Shown: piece after piece, positions 18,154 through 27,477 of the stretch
Position numbering within the stretch: the stretch's first letter is position 1
How the letters are laid out: each line of letters opens with the position of its first letter
Notes under the pieces: generated by a model
Told to the model about the DNA's origin: nothing
The model's database searches: none
What the model saw: only the letters and a program-made list of their open reading frames with translations
Program-made: the position numbers and the translations under genes
NCBI RefSeq assembly: GCF_040096075.1
Contig: NZ_JBBMFJ010000019.1
Span: 1-64,000 of the forward strand
Origin: Brotaphodocola faecis
GTDB taxonomy: Bacteria > Bacillota > Clostridia > Lachnospirales > Lachnospiraceae
Length of the DNA: 64,000 nucleotides
Direction: 5' to 3'

Positions 18154-21024
18154 CTAAAACAATAAATGTTTACTCCTTAAATATTTTTCCATCCGGCCGC
18201 GCTCATCTTCCCTCAGCCGGTCTTCCACCGCCTGCTGATATGTGATCTGATCCACATGCTCCGGAGCATCCAGACTATCCAGTATCGTGTTCGTATACTG
18301 CATAAAAGCCGTCTCAATGATCTGCTCATTCGCAACCGCGCGCTCCTCTTTTGTGGCATTTACCATACTGTTTTTCAGTCCTGAGTAAACCTGCCTTGCG
18401 CTCACCGCGCTGTCCGTATACGCATGATGCATAGTCCTGCGAAATTCCGGTTTCTGTATTTCTGCCTCATAGAATTGCTGCATGATCGCTGCCTCTTCAT
18501 CCGAAACCGTTTCCGTAAAGGTTACCTGCGGTCCCTGACGTGCTCCCGCATCTTCTCCTACTGCTTCCGGTTCTGACTGATAGGACGACTGCTCCTTCGA
18601 TTCTGGTACAGAAACCGTCTCTACGGATGACTGGCTATTATCCTGTGACCGGGATACTGTCATAACGGTCGGCTTTGATGATGAATGCACATTTACTTCC
18701 AACATTTTTTGCGGTTTCTCTTCGTAAACATTCAGACCTTCCGGATTGTTTCTGTAAGCTTCTGCTTTGTCTTTCAGGATTGTTGCTCCTTTCTGCAGCA
18801 GCGGGCCTCCCTTTTTTACAAGTTCCACACCGCCTTCATACACCGGCTCAGCCAGAACTTCACCCAAAACGCCTCCTGCATTTGCTCCCAGCGCGCCGCC
18901 TATGGCCGTCATCTGCATCTTTGCTGCCGGAAAACTGAATGCGGTCATGGCCATCCCGGCCGTTGCTCCAAAGGTCATACCGGCCATGGTGCCTGCCGCG
19001 GTTGTTGCACCTCTCACCCTGGTCTTGGCAGCTCTTTCCCTGTATAGGGCCGCTTTACGTTCCAGTGATATATTCTTAAACTGCGGAGCCTCAAAATTAT
19101 CAATGGTGGCATACTGATCCAGGATCTCCTGCTCTTCTTCCGAGATACCGCTTCCCATTCCGCCAACGCTGCCCCCTGAGCCACCTCTGGATGAAGCGAT
19201 CGTGCTGCGGGCCCTGGCCGATAAAGCATCAATACGCCCAATTTCTTCCTTCGTCCTGGCATTCTCTCCGCGGAGCCTGGACTGTTCTTCCATACGGACG
19301 GACCGCGAATGCTCCGCTTCGCCAATTCCCTGATCCAGTTCCCGGATCCTCGCATATCCTTCCGCCGATGGGGTGTCCCCCCGTTTTTTCTGTTCATTCT
19401 GCTCCGCCTGGATCGCCTGTTTTTCAGCCTTCATGGACGCGATCTGTTCATTATCCATAGCGATTTCTTCCCCAATGGACGCGATTTTGGAATCATTGGA
19501 GCGGATATCCTCATTTAAAGAATCCTTCTTTCTTCCAAGGGCATCAATACCACTGGCAATATTCTGCGCGGTCGCTGCTGCCTGGGCATGAGGGCTTTTC
19601 TCATGTATGTCCTCTTTCGGTGTAGGCTGATATCCAAAAGCGAAGGACGTTTCCGCATCATCCGCATTCAAATCCGGATTATTGCCTATGATATCTTCCA
19701 TTTCACTCTGGAGTTCCTCGCCCTTGTTTACATCTTCCAGGTCTTTCTTTTTCTGGACATCCGCCAGATCATCCGTCATATCCGCGTTCCTCTTATCGGA
19801 TTTTGCGTCAGAGGATGCATGGGCCAGCGCACCAGCCGCTGCTCCAATTCCGCTTCCAATGGATCGCATCAGGCTTGTGGCCCCCATAATGGTTCCAAAC
19901 CCGGCAAGCTCCATTCCCATTCCATTGCCGATATGAAGAAACCCGCGGATGACGCCCCGCGCCGGTATGATACAGCCACAGATAATGAGTGCGATCAGGG
20001 CATAACCTTTGCTTTCCTGGGCCGTCCCGATGATCATAAAAAACATGGGGATAAGCAGCAGGCAGGAATCAATCACGGGGTTTAATAAGATTCCCAACAC
20101 CTGCCGCACCCAATTAGAAATCGTTCCTCTCTCTATCATTTCGAACAGAGCGGCAAATGGGAATAACAGCACCAAAACTACCATGCAGACTGCCGCGGAA
20201 ATATAGCAGACTGCCAGGTATGCCTGATAAACAACCGCACCTACATATAACATGGAATTGATAAACACGACCTTTCCATTGGGTTTGGCCATTGCGCGGA
20301 ACTGGCTGATCAGGTTGTAGTCCCCTCCGGAGCCAAAGAAAAATGCATAGGAATTATCCCCCATGTTGACGCCGGATCCGACACTGTCCGCCACCTTAAG
20401 GATCAGCGATTGGCTACCTGTCATGATCGCATGGAGCATGGCGTCTCTCAGATATAAAGCAATACCCAAAAGCTGGGGGAACAGAATAAATCCTATACTG
20501 CTGGCAACAAACAACTTTGTCATGCCAAGCAGCCGTTCCTTGACCCTTGGATTGCCATTTGAGTAGAGGAAACCAACCAGGTAGTATAAGAATACTGGCA
20601 CCATGAGCGTAAAAACCAGGTTCCGCAGGTACCCATACATTGCCATGCCCACCAGGCCATATATGTTGCCGGTCCCCATGTCAAAGGAAAACAGCGCCAC
20701 ATCCCCGGTGCGGACAGAGGCACCTCCCACTCTTCCGAATATGATCGCGTTTAAATCGCACCCAAAGGAAGTCAGCAAAAAATTCAACCCATCACCAATT
20801 CCAATACAGAACTCCCCAAGAAGCTCAGCAAAAATTCCTCCGTCCAGCATATCCGGTGTACTGGAATCAGGTGCGTCCCCGGCGGAATCGTAAATACTCT
20901 GGTCCGCCCGGTCTGTCCACGGACCATCCGCATATGAGGATACCGGCACCATGCACAATGTAAGTACAAATATAAGGAGCAGAAGTCGGATTGTTTTTCT
21001 GTTGATGATCTGCACATGTTTCAT
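18154..21024 (-). CDS. VirB6/TrbL-like polytopic T4SS channel protein with long cytoplasmic tail
   Basis: About 956 residues from ATG at 21024, nine bases after AGGGGGG. It has a signal peptide (LLLLIFVLTLCMVPVSSYAD), six or more TM helices between about 100 and 390, a glycine-rich patch, and a 550-residue charged tail with a coiled coil near 500-590 and an Ala/Gly-rich hydrophobic stretch near 670-730 (GTMAGMTFGATAGMAMTA). The N-terminal half fits VirB6/TrbL, the inner-membrane DNA channel. It overlaps the VirB4 gene, the usual T4SS order. The extended tail is typical of Gram-positive VirB6 forms. Confidence 0.83.
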   Translation of the reverse strand: MKHVQIINRKTIRLLLLIFVLTLCMVPVSSYADGPWTDRADQSIYDSAGDAPDSSTPDMLDGGIFAELLGEFCIGIGDGLNFLLTSFGCDLNAIIFGRVGGASVRTGDVALFSFDMGTGNIYGLVGMAMYGYLRNLVFTLMVPVFLYYLVGFLYSNGNPRVKERLLGMTKLFVASSIGFILFPQLLGIALYLRDAMLHAIMTGSQSLILKVADSVGSGVNMGDNSYAFFFGSGGDYNLISQFRAMAKPNGKVVFINSMLYVGAVVYQAYLAVCYISAAVCMVVLVLLFPFAALFEMIERGTISNWVRQVLGILLNPVIDSCLLLIPMFFMIIGTAQESKGYALIALIICGCIIPARGVIRGFLHIGNGMGMELAGFGTIMGATSLMRSIGSGIGAAAGALAHASSDAKSDKRNADMTDDLADVQKKKDLEDVNKGEELQSEMEDIIGNNPDLNADDAETSFAFGYQPTPKEDIHEKSPHAQAAATAQNIASGIDALGRKKDSLNEDIRSNDSKIASIGEEIAMDNEQIASMKAEKQAIQAEQNEQKKRGDTPSAEGYARIRELDQGIGEAEHSRSVRMEEQSRLRGENARTKEEIGRIDALSARARSTIASSRGGSGGSVGGMGSGISEEEQEILDQYATIDNFEAPQFKNISLERKAALYRERAAKTRVRGATTAAGTMAGMTFGATAGMAMTAFSFPAAKMQMTAIGGALGANAGGVLGEVLAEPVYEGGVELVKKGGPLLQKGATILKDKAEAYRNNPEGLNVYEEKPQKMLEVNVHSSSKPTVMTVSRSQDNSQSSVETVSVPESKEQSSYQSEPEAVGEDAGARQGPQVTFTETVSDEEAAIMQQFYEAEIQKPEFRRTMHHAYTDSAVSARQVYSGLKNSMVNATKEERAVANEQIIETAFMQYTNTILDSLDAPEHVDQITYQQAVEDRLREDERGRMEKYLRSKHLLF

Positions 21025-21029
21025 CTGCT

Positions 21030-23324
21030 TCATCCCCCCTGTTTCATCCTTGCGTGCTCTGCGATCTTTTCTACATCTGTTTCCACTACATCAAACTCAC
21101 TGTCTTTTAAATAATCCGCCTGGATGAATACTGCGCGCTTTGTCGGAATATCAACCAGACACAATTCACCATATTTTTTCGCTTCAGAGGTGCCGCCCAG
21201 ATTGAGTACCGTATCCACCTGGGACTGGGTAAGGTTCGTGGTATCTTTGATGTACTGCCCATCCAGGTAGTTATGACGGAACAGCATAAAGGTCTCCGTA
21301 GACTTTAAAATCTCCTCTGTATCCTGGTATTTTGCAAAATCCTTTACGGACTGAAGGATCAGCCATGGAGCCGTATGACGTTTACGCGCCACGCGGTATA
21401 AAGCATTTTCAAACATGCGTGCTCCCTCAAATTTCAGGATACGGTGTGCCTCATCCGTAGACACAATGAGTTTCTTTGCCTTATTCGGATTGGTAGAATT
21501 TTTCTTGATAAAGTTTTCCTCGATATAAGACTGTACGACCATGATCATATTAATGCGCTCCGTCTCATCCGTGATCTGCGACAGATCGAAGTTATGGAAT
21601 GGCAGCGACATATCAATAGAAAGCGTGGACTGGCAATCCAGGTATGCCTGGCTGCCATGGATTTCCCGTAGATAATAGATCTTGCCTTCTTCATGATTAT
21701 TACAGATATGGACACCTCTCTCGGTTCTTTTTAATGTGGACAGCTCTTCTCTTGTAAATTCCTTCATGCAATGAGGACAGTAATACATCTCTCTCACACG
21801 ATCCTCAAAAATATCCAGAAGCAGGGAAAACGCATTTTCCTTGAAGCTGTCCGTATTTTCCCGCGCATCCAGTAATATCGCCCGGTAAAAATCATGCATC
21901 TGGGGCAGCCGCTTCTTTCTTCGTCCCGCCCCAAAGGATCCGCCGGATGCCGGTACTGTTTCATAAAGAGACGCCGCATCCTTGTCCCGTAGGCCGCAGT
22001 CAGCATAGATTTTCCGCACATTTTTTGAAATAATGGATTTAATACGGGAATACTCCGTCGGTTCAAATTCACCGACCATGCCATTGGTCGTAAAGCTGGT
22101 TGCCAGTACCATCAGGATATTCGTCATGTCCACGATCTTTTCTTCCAGATATAGTGTTGGTATCTCCTCTCCGGTTGCACGGTTATATTCATACTCATCA
22201 CTGATCTCGAAAAAATTAAGTTGAGAGTCGGAATAATTGGATATCAGATAATTGACTCCGCCTACTGCTTCTGCCACTATGGAATACTCACCTCTCTTTC
22301 CATCGCCAGGGAGCGGCTCATAATCAATATTTGCGATATGCACCCCGAAATCCACCTGCCTGGAAAACAGCTGTTTCACGGTTGCCGACTTTCCGTATCC
22401 GGACTGCCCCGCGATCACGGCTCCATAGGAGAAATGGGTCTTATCAAACGGGTCAAACGTAACCGGCATTCCAGAATAGATAGATCGGCCAAATACGCAG
22501 CCCTTTTCATGGAAATATTCACTTGTGGTATGGTTAAAGATCAGGGATAAATAGGCCTGGCTTAAAATATGTCCCTTGATTGGCTTTTTACTCACATTCA
22601 GATTTTTCCCGACAGATATTTTGGCTTCAAAAATTTCATTGAGCGGAAGGGATGTTAAAAATGCTTCCTTGTGCATCGCATAGCAGGAACGGAAACCGAT
22701 CCCCTTTCCCCTGGAAATAAACTCTGAGATCCGCTCCGTTAAAAGTTTCAGGCTTTCCGCACGGATCAAGAATAAAAAATATGTTTCGAGCAGGGTTGAC
22801 TGGTCAGAGTCGATCTGTCTGGCCCACCGCTCTGCATCCGCAATCTTTCCATCCAAAATTCTCAGCCTGTTTCTGTCCCGTTCCCCGGACCGCTCCATAT
22901 CCAGTGACCGGATCCGACGATTGATCTTTTTCTGGGATTCTTCTAAGAGCGGGTCTATGATGACCGTAGACTCCACAAAATCCATATTGAAGATCCCGGC
23001 AAAGCTATGGGCAAACCGCCCCTCCACTGGAAGTTTGTCGATATAGAGACCGGCATAATAAAGTTCAATCCCGTTATCATCCAGTGTCATGTAAGATACC
23101 GGCATGGTATTTGCGCCATCCGGTGCAAGCACCTGTAAAATCCCGGCACGCTCTTTTATGGGCTTTGGCGTATTCCTCGTCCCGCTATGGAAAACAGTAT
23201 CTCCTGTTTTGTCTTCCTCCTCTTCTTTCTTCTGCTTTTTCTTAGACCAGATATGCACGATCAGTAATGTCACGCCCGACAAAACACAGATGCACAGGCT
23301 GAGCATCATAAGAAAATCAACCAT
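21030..23324 (-). CDS. virB4: VirB4-type T4SS ATPase with zinc-finger insertion
   Basis: About 764 residues from ATG at 23324, eight bases after GGAGG. It has one N-terminal TM helix (FLMMLSLCICVLSGVTLLIV), the VirB4 N-domain, then Walker A in IAGQSGYGKSATVK (near 305), Walker B in LIVSTDEAH (near 630) and the FLFRHNY-type C-terminal region. It powers pilus assembly and DNA transfer from the cytoplasmic face. An insertion near 515-555 carries CPHC followed by CNNH, a probable zinc site not standard in VirB4. It overlaps its neighbours on both sides. Confidence 0.92.
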   Translation of the reverse strand: MVDFLMMLSLCICVLSGVTLLIVHIWSKKKQKKEEEEDKTGDTVFHSGTRNTPKPIKERAGILQVLAPDGANTMPVSYMTLDDNGIELYYAGLYIDKLPVEGRFAHSFAGIFNMDFVESTVIIDPLLEESQKKINRRIRSLDMERSGERDRNRLRILDGKIADAERWARQIDSDQSTLLETYFLFLIRAESLKLLTERISEFISRGKGIGFRSCYAMHKEAFLTSLPLNEIFEAKISVGKNLNVSKKPIKGHILSQAYLSLIFNHTTSEYFHEKGCVFGRSIYSGMPVTFDPFDKTHFSYGAVIAGQSGYGKSATVKQLFSRQVDFGVHIANIDYEPLPGDGKRGEYSIVAEAVGGVNYLISNYSDSQLNFFEISDEYEYNRATGEEIPTLYLEEKIVDMTNILMVLATSFTTNGMVGEFEPTEYSRIKSIISKNVRKIYADCGLRDKDAASLYETVPASGGSFGAGRRKKRLPQMHDFYRAILLDARENTDSFKENAFSLLLDIFEDRVREMYYCPHCMKEFTREELSTLKRTERGVHICNNHEEGKIYYLREIHGSQAYLDCQSTLSIDMSLPFHNFDLSQITDETERINMIMVVQSYIEENFIKKNSTNPNKAKKLIVSTDEAHRILKFEGARMFENALYRVARKRHTAPWLILQSVKDFAKYQDTEEILKSTETFMLFRHNYLDGQYIKDTTNLTQSQVDTVLNLGGTSEAKKYGELCLVDIPTKRAVFIQADYLKDSEFDVVETDVEKIAEHARMKQGG

Positions 23325-24300
23325 TTTGCAGTCCTCCATATAACATTTCATCAATCAATTCATCTGTGAAAGATTCCTCTAAATCCGTGTCCTCCCGGTA
23401 TGGCATGATCCGGCTGTCCCAGTTAGACTCCAGCAGATCAGCATAGTGGTATCTGTTTCCGGAAATTGGATGATAATGCGTATGGAGCATATTAAAAAGT
23501 TCCGCTTTACTGCAGGGCACCGCTTTTACATCACACTCCGCCAGGTTGTGGAGCAGCTTTTTGATATCTTCTTTTAAATGTTTTGTAGCCTCCTGATACA
23601 GCTCCTCTTTCGTTAGGACCGCTGCCAGGTCCGGCGGAGCGCTCCAGGAAAGTACATATGTTTGAATAAGGTTCTGCCTGGCTGCATCCGGTCCTGACAC
23701 TTTCGCGATATAGGCCAGCTGGCTTTCCACATGACGGATGCGCCAACTGTATGCTTTTATCTTTTTCTGGAGCAGGAGCAGCTGTTTGGAACGCTCCCGG
23801 GTTTCTGCGGAATCAAAATCACTCCTTACCGTTTCAAATTCTTTCCGGAGGGCCTTATAATCTTCATTCGTCTCAAAAAGCATGTCCTGAAGACCGGTTA
23901 AGATCTTCTCATATTCCCGGACAGTACCATCCATGTTAATGTCTTCCCCATATATGCGGTATGTAACCCTTGATGTAAATTCTGAAATAAAGGCAGCATA
24001 ATTATTTTTGACCCTTACTTTTTCGCCAATCGGCTTCGTATAAAAATCGCTGCCACCGCATTTTAGCACCACAACAAATTTCTTCCCGCCATTTGTCACG
24101 ATGAACCCCGGCCCGATCTCCTCAATCGGTACCAGTTCATCCGTCTGGGCAAACAGTCCTCTTTCTTCCGTTTCTGCCTTTTTTGTCTTTAAGTTCTTTT
24201 TTCTCATCCGGATAAGCCAGATGGCAGCTATTCCCAGGACCAGAATGGTCAGCCCTAAAAACGCAGCCGTAAGCCTGGTAAGATGATTGATACTTTCCAT
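23317..24300 (-). CDS. VirB4-associated membrane protein
   Basis: 327 residues. One TM helix near 10-30, then a soluble domain with IGPGFIVTNGGKKFVVVLKCG resembling the N-terminal domain of VirB4/TraC proteins, then a long helical region (near 130-230). It has no Walker motif. Because the next gene encodes a VirB4 with its own N-domain, this may be a paralogous assembly partner and not a split half. The start overlaps nothing; the stop overlaps the VirB4 start. Confidence 0.62.
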   Translation of the reverse strand: MESINHLTRLTAAFLGLTILVLGIAAIWLIRMRKKNLKTKKAETEERGLFAQTDELVPIEEIGPGFIVTNGGKKFVVVLKCGGSDFYTKPIGEKVRVKNNYAAFISEFTSRVTYRIYGEDINMDGTVREYEKILTGLQDMLFETNEDYKALRKEFETVRSDFDSAETRERSKQLLLLQKKIKAYSWRIRHVESQLAYIAKVSGPDAARQNLIQTYVLSWSAPPDLAAVLTKEELYQEATKHLKEDIKKLLHNLAECDVKAVPCSKAELFNMLHTHYHPISGNRYHYADLLESNWDSRIMPYREDTDLEESFTDELIDEMLYGGLQNG

Positions 24301-24301
24301 C

Positions 24302-24643
24302 TTAGAATTCTTCCTCCCATTCCGTATCTTTGTAATAAGTTCTGCGGTTCAAATGGTGCGCAATCATGCTGATGATAAGCTCATCGGCGGTACGTCCGCC
24401 AAATGCCAGCAGGGAACTTCCAAAATCCGGGACCGGAAATGTAACCCCGATAAAAAGACCTGCCTCAAGCATCACGCCAAGCCACACACCCAGAAAAGCC
24501 AAGTGGATCATTGCTGTGATCTTAAATAGAAGATAGGCAACTACCCCGCCGCCCAGGCACACCAGTAATGATTTGTTTGAAAAGATCCACCATTTTGTCA
24601 CATCCGTAAAATCCGGCGGTCGTAATTCTGTCAGCTGATCCAT
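24302..24643 (-). CDS. VirB3/PrgI-like small membrane protein
   Basis: 113 residues with a central pair of TM helices (SLLVCLGGGVVAYLLFKITA and FLGVWLGVMLEAGLFIGV). GGAGGAG precedes the ATG. Size, topology and position just upstream of the VirB4 genes match the PrgI/TcpE/VirB3 class of inner-membrane T4SS parts that dock VirB4. The one-base gap to the next gene suggests coupled translation. Confidence 0.66.
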   Translation of the reverse strand: MDQLTELRPPDFTDVTKWWIFSNKSLLVCLGGGVVAYLLFKITAMIHLAFLGVWLGVMLEAGLFIGVTFPVPDFGSSLLAFGGRTADELIISMIAHHLNRRTYYKDTEWEEEF

Positions 24644-24658
24644 GCCACTCCTCCATTT

Positions 24659-25129
24659 CTAATGCTGCAGCATTCCCAAAAACAAATTGATAAGTCCCAT
24701 AAAGCAGCTGATACAGAAGAACACGATCACTTTTGTTCCAACCACGTCAATAAATTGATGTTTCCCATGACCGGCATCATTTGCCGCCAGCTTAATTCCC
24801 GCTATGATCAATGACAGAACCATCCCGCCTATGGACAAATACAGGCATAAACTGTAAAAAGAGGCGATCGGGCTCTGTAACGCTTCGCTGTCACTAAACC
24901 CAAAGTCGGATACCTGATCGTATGGATCCAGCTCGATCTGCCCATCTCCCATTCCAAAATCCATATCCGACAGTCCTGCGCTGGTTGAAGACTCTGTGAT
25001 TTCTGCCTGTTCGGTTGACTCTGCCGGTTCCGCATAAGCACTCATTTTCATCACACCGGCCAATAAAATAGAACTCGCTAAAACAATTCCGATCCATGCA
25101 CCTAGCCGTTTTTTTCTACTGGAACGCAT
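24659..25129 (-). CDS. Exported two-TM T4SS protein, VirB2-like
   Basis: 156 residues with a signal peptide (IGIVLASSILLAGVMKMSAYAEP), an acidic serine-rich segment, and two TM helices (near 92-115 and 130-150) around a short charged loop. This is the pilin-like VirB2/TrbC layout. The start overlaps the preceding pilin-like gene by 14 bases, and the two may form a pair of related subunits. Confidence 0.6.
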   Translation of the reverse strand: MRSSRKKRLGAWIGIVLASSILLAGVMKMSAYAEPAESTEQAEITESSTSAGLSDMDFGMGDGQIELDPYDQVSDFGFSDSEALQSPIASFYSLCLYLSIGGMVLSLIIAGIKLAANDAGHGKHQFIDVVGTKVIVFFCISCFMGLINLFLGMLQH

Positions 25130-25511
25130 CGCCAGCCGCCTTATAAACCAGACTTACAAAGAAGATTGCCCCAAACGCGCAGATCATACCCACGAAGATC
25201 CGAAATATCTTCTGCTTTGTTTGCTTCGCGTCAGAGGTATCACCAAATGACAGTTTTACGCCTGCATAGATAAACAACAGTACAAAAAGTCCCACCGCCA
25301 CCACAATCGCAAAGGAATAGCCGCTTCGGAATACATCCTGCACCTTCGTGATTGCTTCCGTAAAAAGACCTCCGCTTGTCGCATCTTCTTTCATCCAGTT
25401 TGCATCCTGGACCGTCTCCGCATAAGAGCAGATCGTCATCATTCCACTTAAGACTGCCGCCTGCATGGTCAGAAGTGCCTTCCTTCCATTTTCTTTCCAT
25501 CTTCTGAACAT
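25116..25511 (-). CDS. VirB2/TrbC-like pilin-type protein
   Basis: 131 residues. A signal peptide ending near SYAET, then two TM helices (SFAIVVAVGLFVLLFIYAGV and FRIFVGMICAFGAIFFVSLV) with a charged loop (SFGDTSDAKQTKQK). This matches the T4SS pilin class. GGAGG lies nine bases before the ATG. It is the first gene of the secretion part of the operon. Confidence 0.72.
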   Translation of the reverse strand: MFRRWKENGRKALLTMQAAVLSGMMTICSYAETVQDANWMKEDATSGGLFTEAITKVQDVFRSGYSFAIVVAVGLFVLLFIYAGVKLSFGDTSDAKQTKQKIFRIFVGMICAFGAIFFVSLVYKAAGDAFQ

Positions 25512-25626
25512 TCCTGATGTCCTCCTTCATCTTTTCTTTTTCTATTGGTTATGAACAGTTTCTGCCCATATCCAGAGCCCCAACCTGATTGGAATACTGG
25601 ATATATGCAGAATACGCAGAAATTCA

Positions 25627-25659
25627 TGGGAAACTGCTGCAGATGCAGCAGCCTTCCCA
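25627..25659 (-). other. Intercistronic stem-loop in the transfer operon
   Basis: In the 160-base gap between the clamp-like gene and the pilin-like gene, TGGGAA and TGCTGCA pair with TGCAGCA and TTCCCA across a tiny loop. No U tract follows on the minus strand, so it is more likely an RNA processing or stability element than a terminator. Confidence 0.5.
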
Positions 25660-25671
25660 TAAACAAACAAA

Positions 25672-26961
25672 TTACTCGTCGGAATCTTCTTCGGAATTTT
25701 CTTCCATCTCATCTTCCTGTGTTTCCTCTTCCTGAGTTTCTTCCTCTTTTGTCTGCTGATTGCCCGGACCCGTATGCAACGTTACCAGATGAATGAAATT
25801 GTTTTCATCATCCTTGGTCCAGATGCACCAGCCCTTATAAATTTTCATATCCTCCGTATATGGTTTCAGAAAATTCATAAACAGAGACAGTTTTTCATAA
25901 AAGCACGCTCCGCTTTCCGCAGTCGTCTTGACATCAATAGCTGATACAAAGTTATCATTCTTCATGTCCGAGATGCTCATCGTCTGTCCTTCAAACGAAA
26001 CTTTTACCGTATCGACCTTCTGGGCACCTGCATTCATAATGTTCAGCGCGCGTCTTAAACTGTTGCTGTTTGCCTGAAATTCATACTGCACGGTTTCCGT
26101 ATTTCGGAAAGCCGCTTCATACATCCGCTTATCAACAGCGCTCTGTGTATTCAGGCGAAGCTGATAGATCGCATCCGGCCACTTAAGAGCGATACCGATG
26201 ATGCTTTTATGTTCCTCATCAAACTGGAATGAAATACCGAGCTGGTTATAGCTTTTATTGCATGCCAGAATTTTGATCAGAGTTCCAGGGTTGATCGTCA
26301 GATAGGTCGAGATTGCATCCACATAGGGCTTATAAACTTCCTCTTTCACCTCAGACCGGTCCTTACTTTCAAAACGGACCATTGTGGGAGATAAATCCAC
26401 CGTCAGCATCGTGTTCTGGCGATCTGTTGACGCCATTTTCAAAATCGGGCCCTCTCCGGATAATACCGGAAGGAAGCCGATCCCGCTTTTCGTAGTCGCC
26501 ATATGGGGTAAATACTGTGAGATCTTCTCCAACGGAATGCTCATACTAAATGCATCCGTTTTCGGATTTTTCACTTTGGTCGGCTCTTCCACGAAGCTTA
26601 CCGGGATCTGAATCGCCGGCTTTTGGGAAAGCAGTGTCACCTGCTTTTCCTCAAACTGCATATATACAATGTCGGTCTGCTCCGCAACGGCTCTGACCGA
26701 ACCGGCAAACCGCGCCGGCAGATAAACCGAAATTTTCTCAACCGGCATCATCTCGCCCTTTTCATCAAGTCCTTTGATCTTGGCCTCGAACTTCACGCTG
26801 GCAGTGGTCGTTTTTCCCTCTACGGAAAACATGCACGGGTAACCTTTTGCCGTTGCCTTATTACTGGCCAGAAAGCTGATAACCCCATCTTCAATCGTGA
26901 TCTTATCCATCAGTTCCAACATCTTTTCGCTGGTAGCCGCAACGATCATCATCTTACTCAT
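25672..26961 (-). CDS. Possible sliding-clamp-like (DnaN-type) protein
   Basis: 429 residues, soluble, ending in a low-complexity acidic tail (EEETQEEETQEDEMEENSEE). The body shows repeated clamp-like units: a helix then paired strands (LELMDKITIEDGVISFLASN; LRRALNIMNAGAQKVDTVKV). The last unit contains VKVSFEGQTMSISDMKNDN, like the third DnaN domain. Length suits a three-domain beta clamp plus tail. The match is by eye and weak. It overlaps the upstream LPD28-like gene by eight bases. A clamp would fit the clamp loader-like and primase-like genes elsewhere in the window. Confidence 0.4.
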   Translation of the reverse strand: MSKMMIVAATSEKMLELMDKITIEDGVISFLASNKATAKGYPCMFSVEGKTTTASVKFEAKIKGLDEKGEMMPVEKISVYLPARFAGSVRAVAEQTDIVYMQFEEKQVTLLSQKPAIQIPVSFVEEPTKVKNPKTDAFSMSIPLEKISQYLPHMATTKSGIGFLPVLSGEGPILKMASTDRQNTMLTVDLSPTMVRFESKDRSEVKEEVYKPYVDAISTYLTINPGTLIKILACNKSYNQLGISFQFDEEHKSIIGIALKWPDAIYQLRLNTQSAVDKRMYEAAFRNTETVQYEFQANSNSLRRALNIMNAGAQKVDTVKVSFEGQTMSISDMKNDNFVSAIDVKTTAESGACFYEKLSLFMNFLKPYTEDMKIYKGWCIWTKDDENNFIHLVTLHTGPGNQQTKEEETQEEETQEDEMEENSEEDSDE

Positions 26962-27463
26962 ATGTTTCCCCTTTCTCTTCTACTGAATTTTCCAGTTCAT
27001 CTGTTGAAATCCGCTCATGCGTCTGCATATCCATTTCATACATTTCCAAAATCATCTTCTTGGCTTCATTCATGGTGCCGTCCATATCTACCTGGCCACC
27101 ATCCCATTCTGAAAAATCGGAATGGTATAACTGGTAATCATAGCCATCTTCTGATACCTGGACATATAAATAGCCCTTATTACCCAACTTCCAGGCACAC
27201 TCATCTTCCGTAATCTCCGGCTCCGGAGTACAGGTTGCCTTGCATCGTTCCAGACGTTCTGCCAGTTCGCAGATATGATAAACTTCTCTACCGAAACGCA
27301 GATGATATTCATCCATGTAACCGCAAGCCATAATGGCTGTGCTGTTTGGATACTTCAACTCCACATACGCACCATCCGGGATCTGAAACAGCTCCCGGTA
27401 ATTCGGATCAATGAAGCGGATCATGCGTGTCTCATCCGCTTTATCATTTTTATATTGGTTCAT
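26954..27463 (-). CDS. LPD28-like domain protein
   Basis: 169 residues, soluble and acidic. The core (DGAYVELKYPNSTAIMACGY, DEYHLRFGREVYHICELAER) resembles the LPD28 large-polyvalent-protein-associated domain common on Clostridia mobile elements, whose role is unknown. A GGGAGAAC site precedes the ATG. It is co-transcribed between the helicase and the clamp-like gene. Confidence 0.6.
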   Translation of the reverse strand: MNQYKNDKADETRMIRFIDPNYRELFQIPDGAYVELKYPNSTAIMACGYMDEYHLRFGREVYHICELAERLERCKATCTPEPEITEDECAWKLGNKGYLYVQVSEDGYDYQLYHSDFSEWDGGQVDMDGTMNEAKKMILEMYEMDMQTHERISTDELENSVEEKGETYE

Positions 27464-27477
27464 AATGTTCTCCCTCT

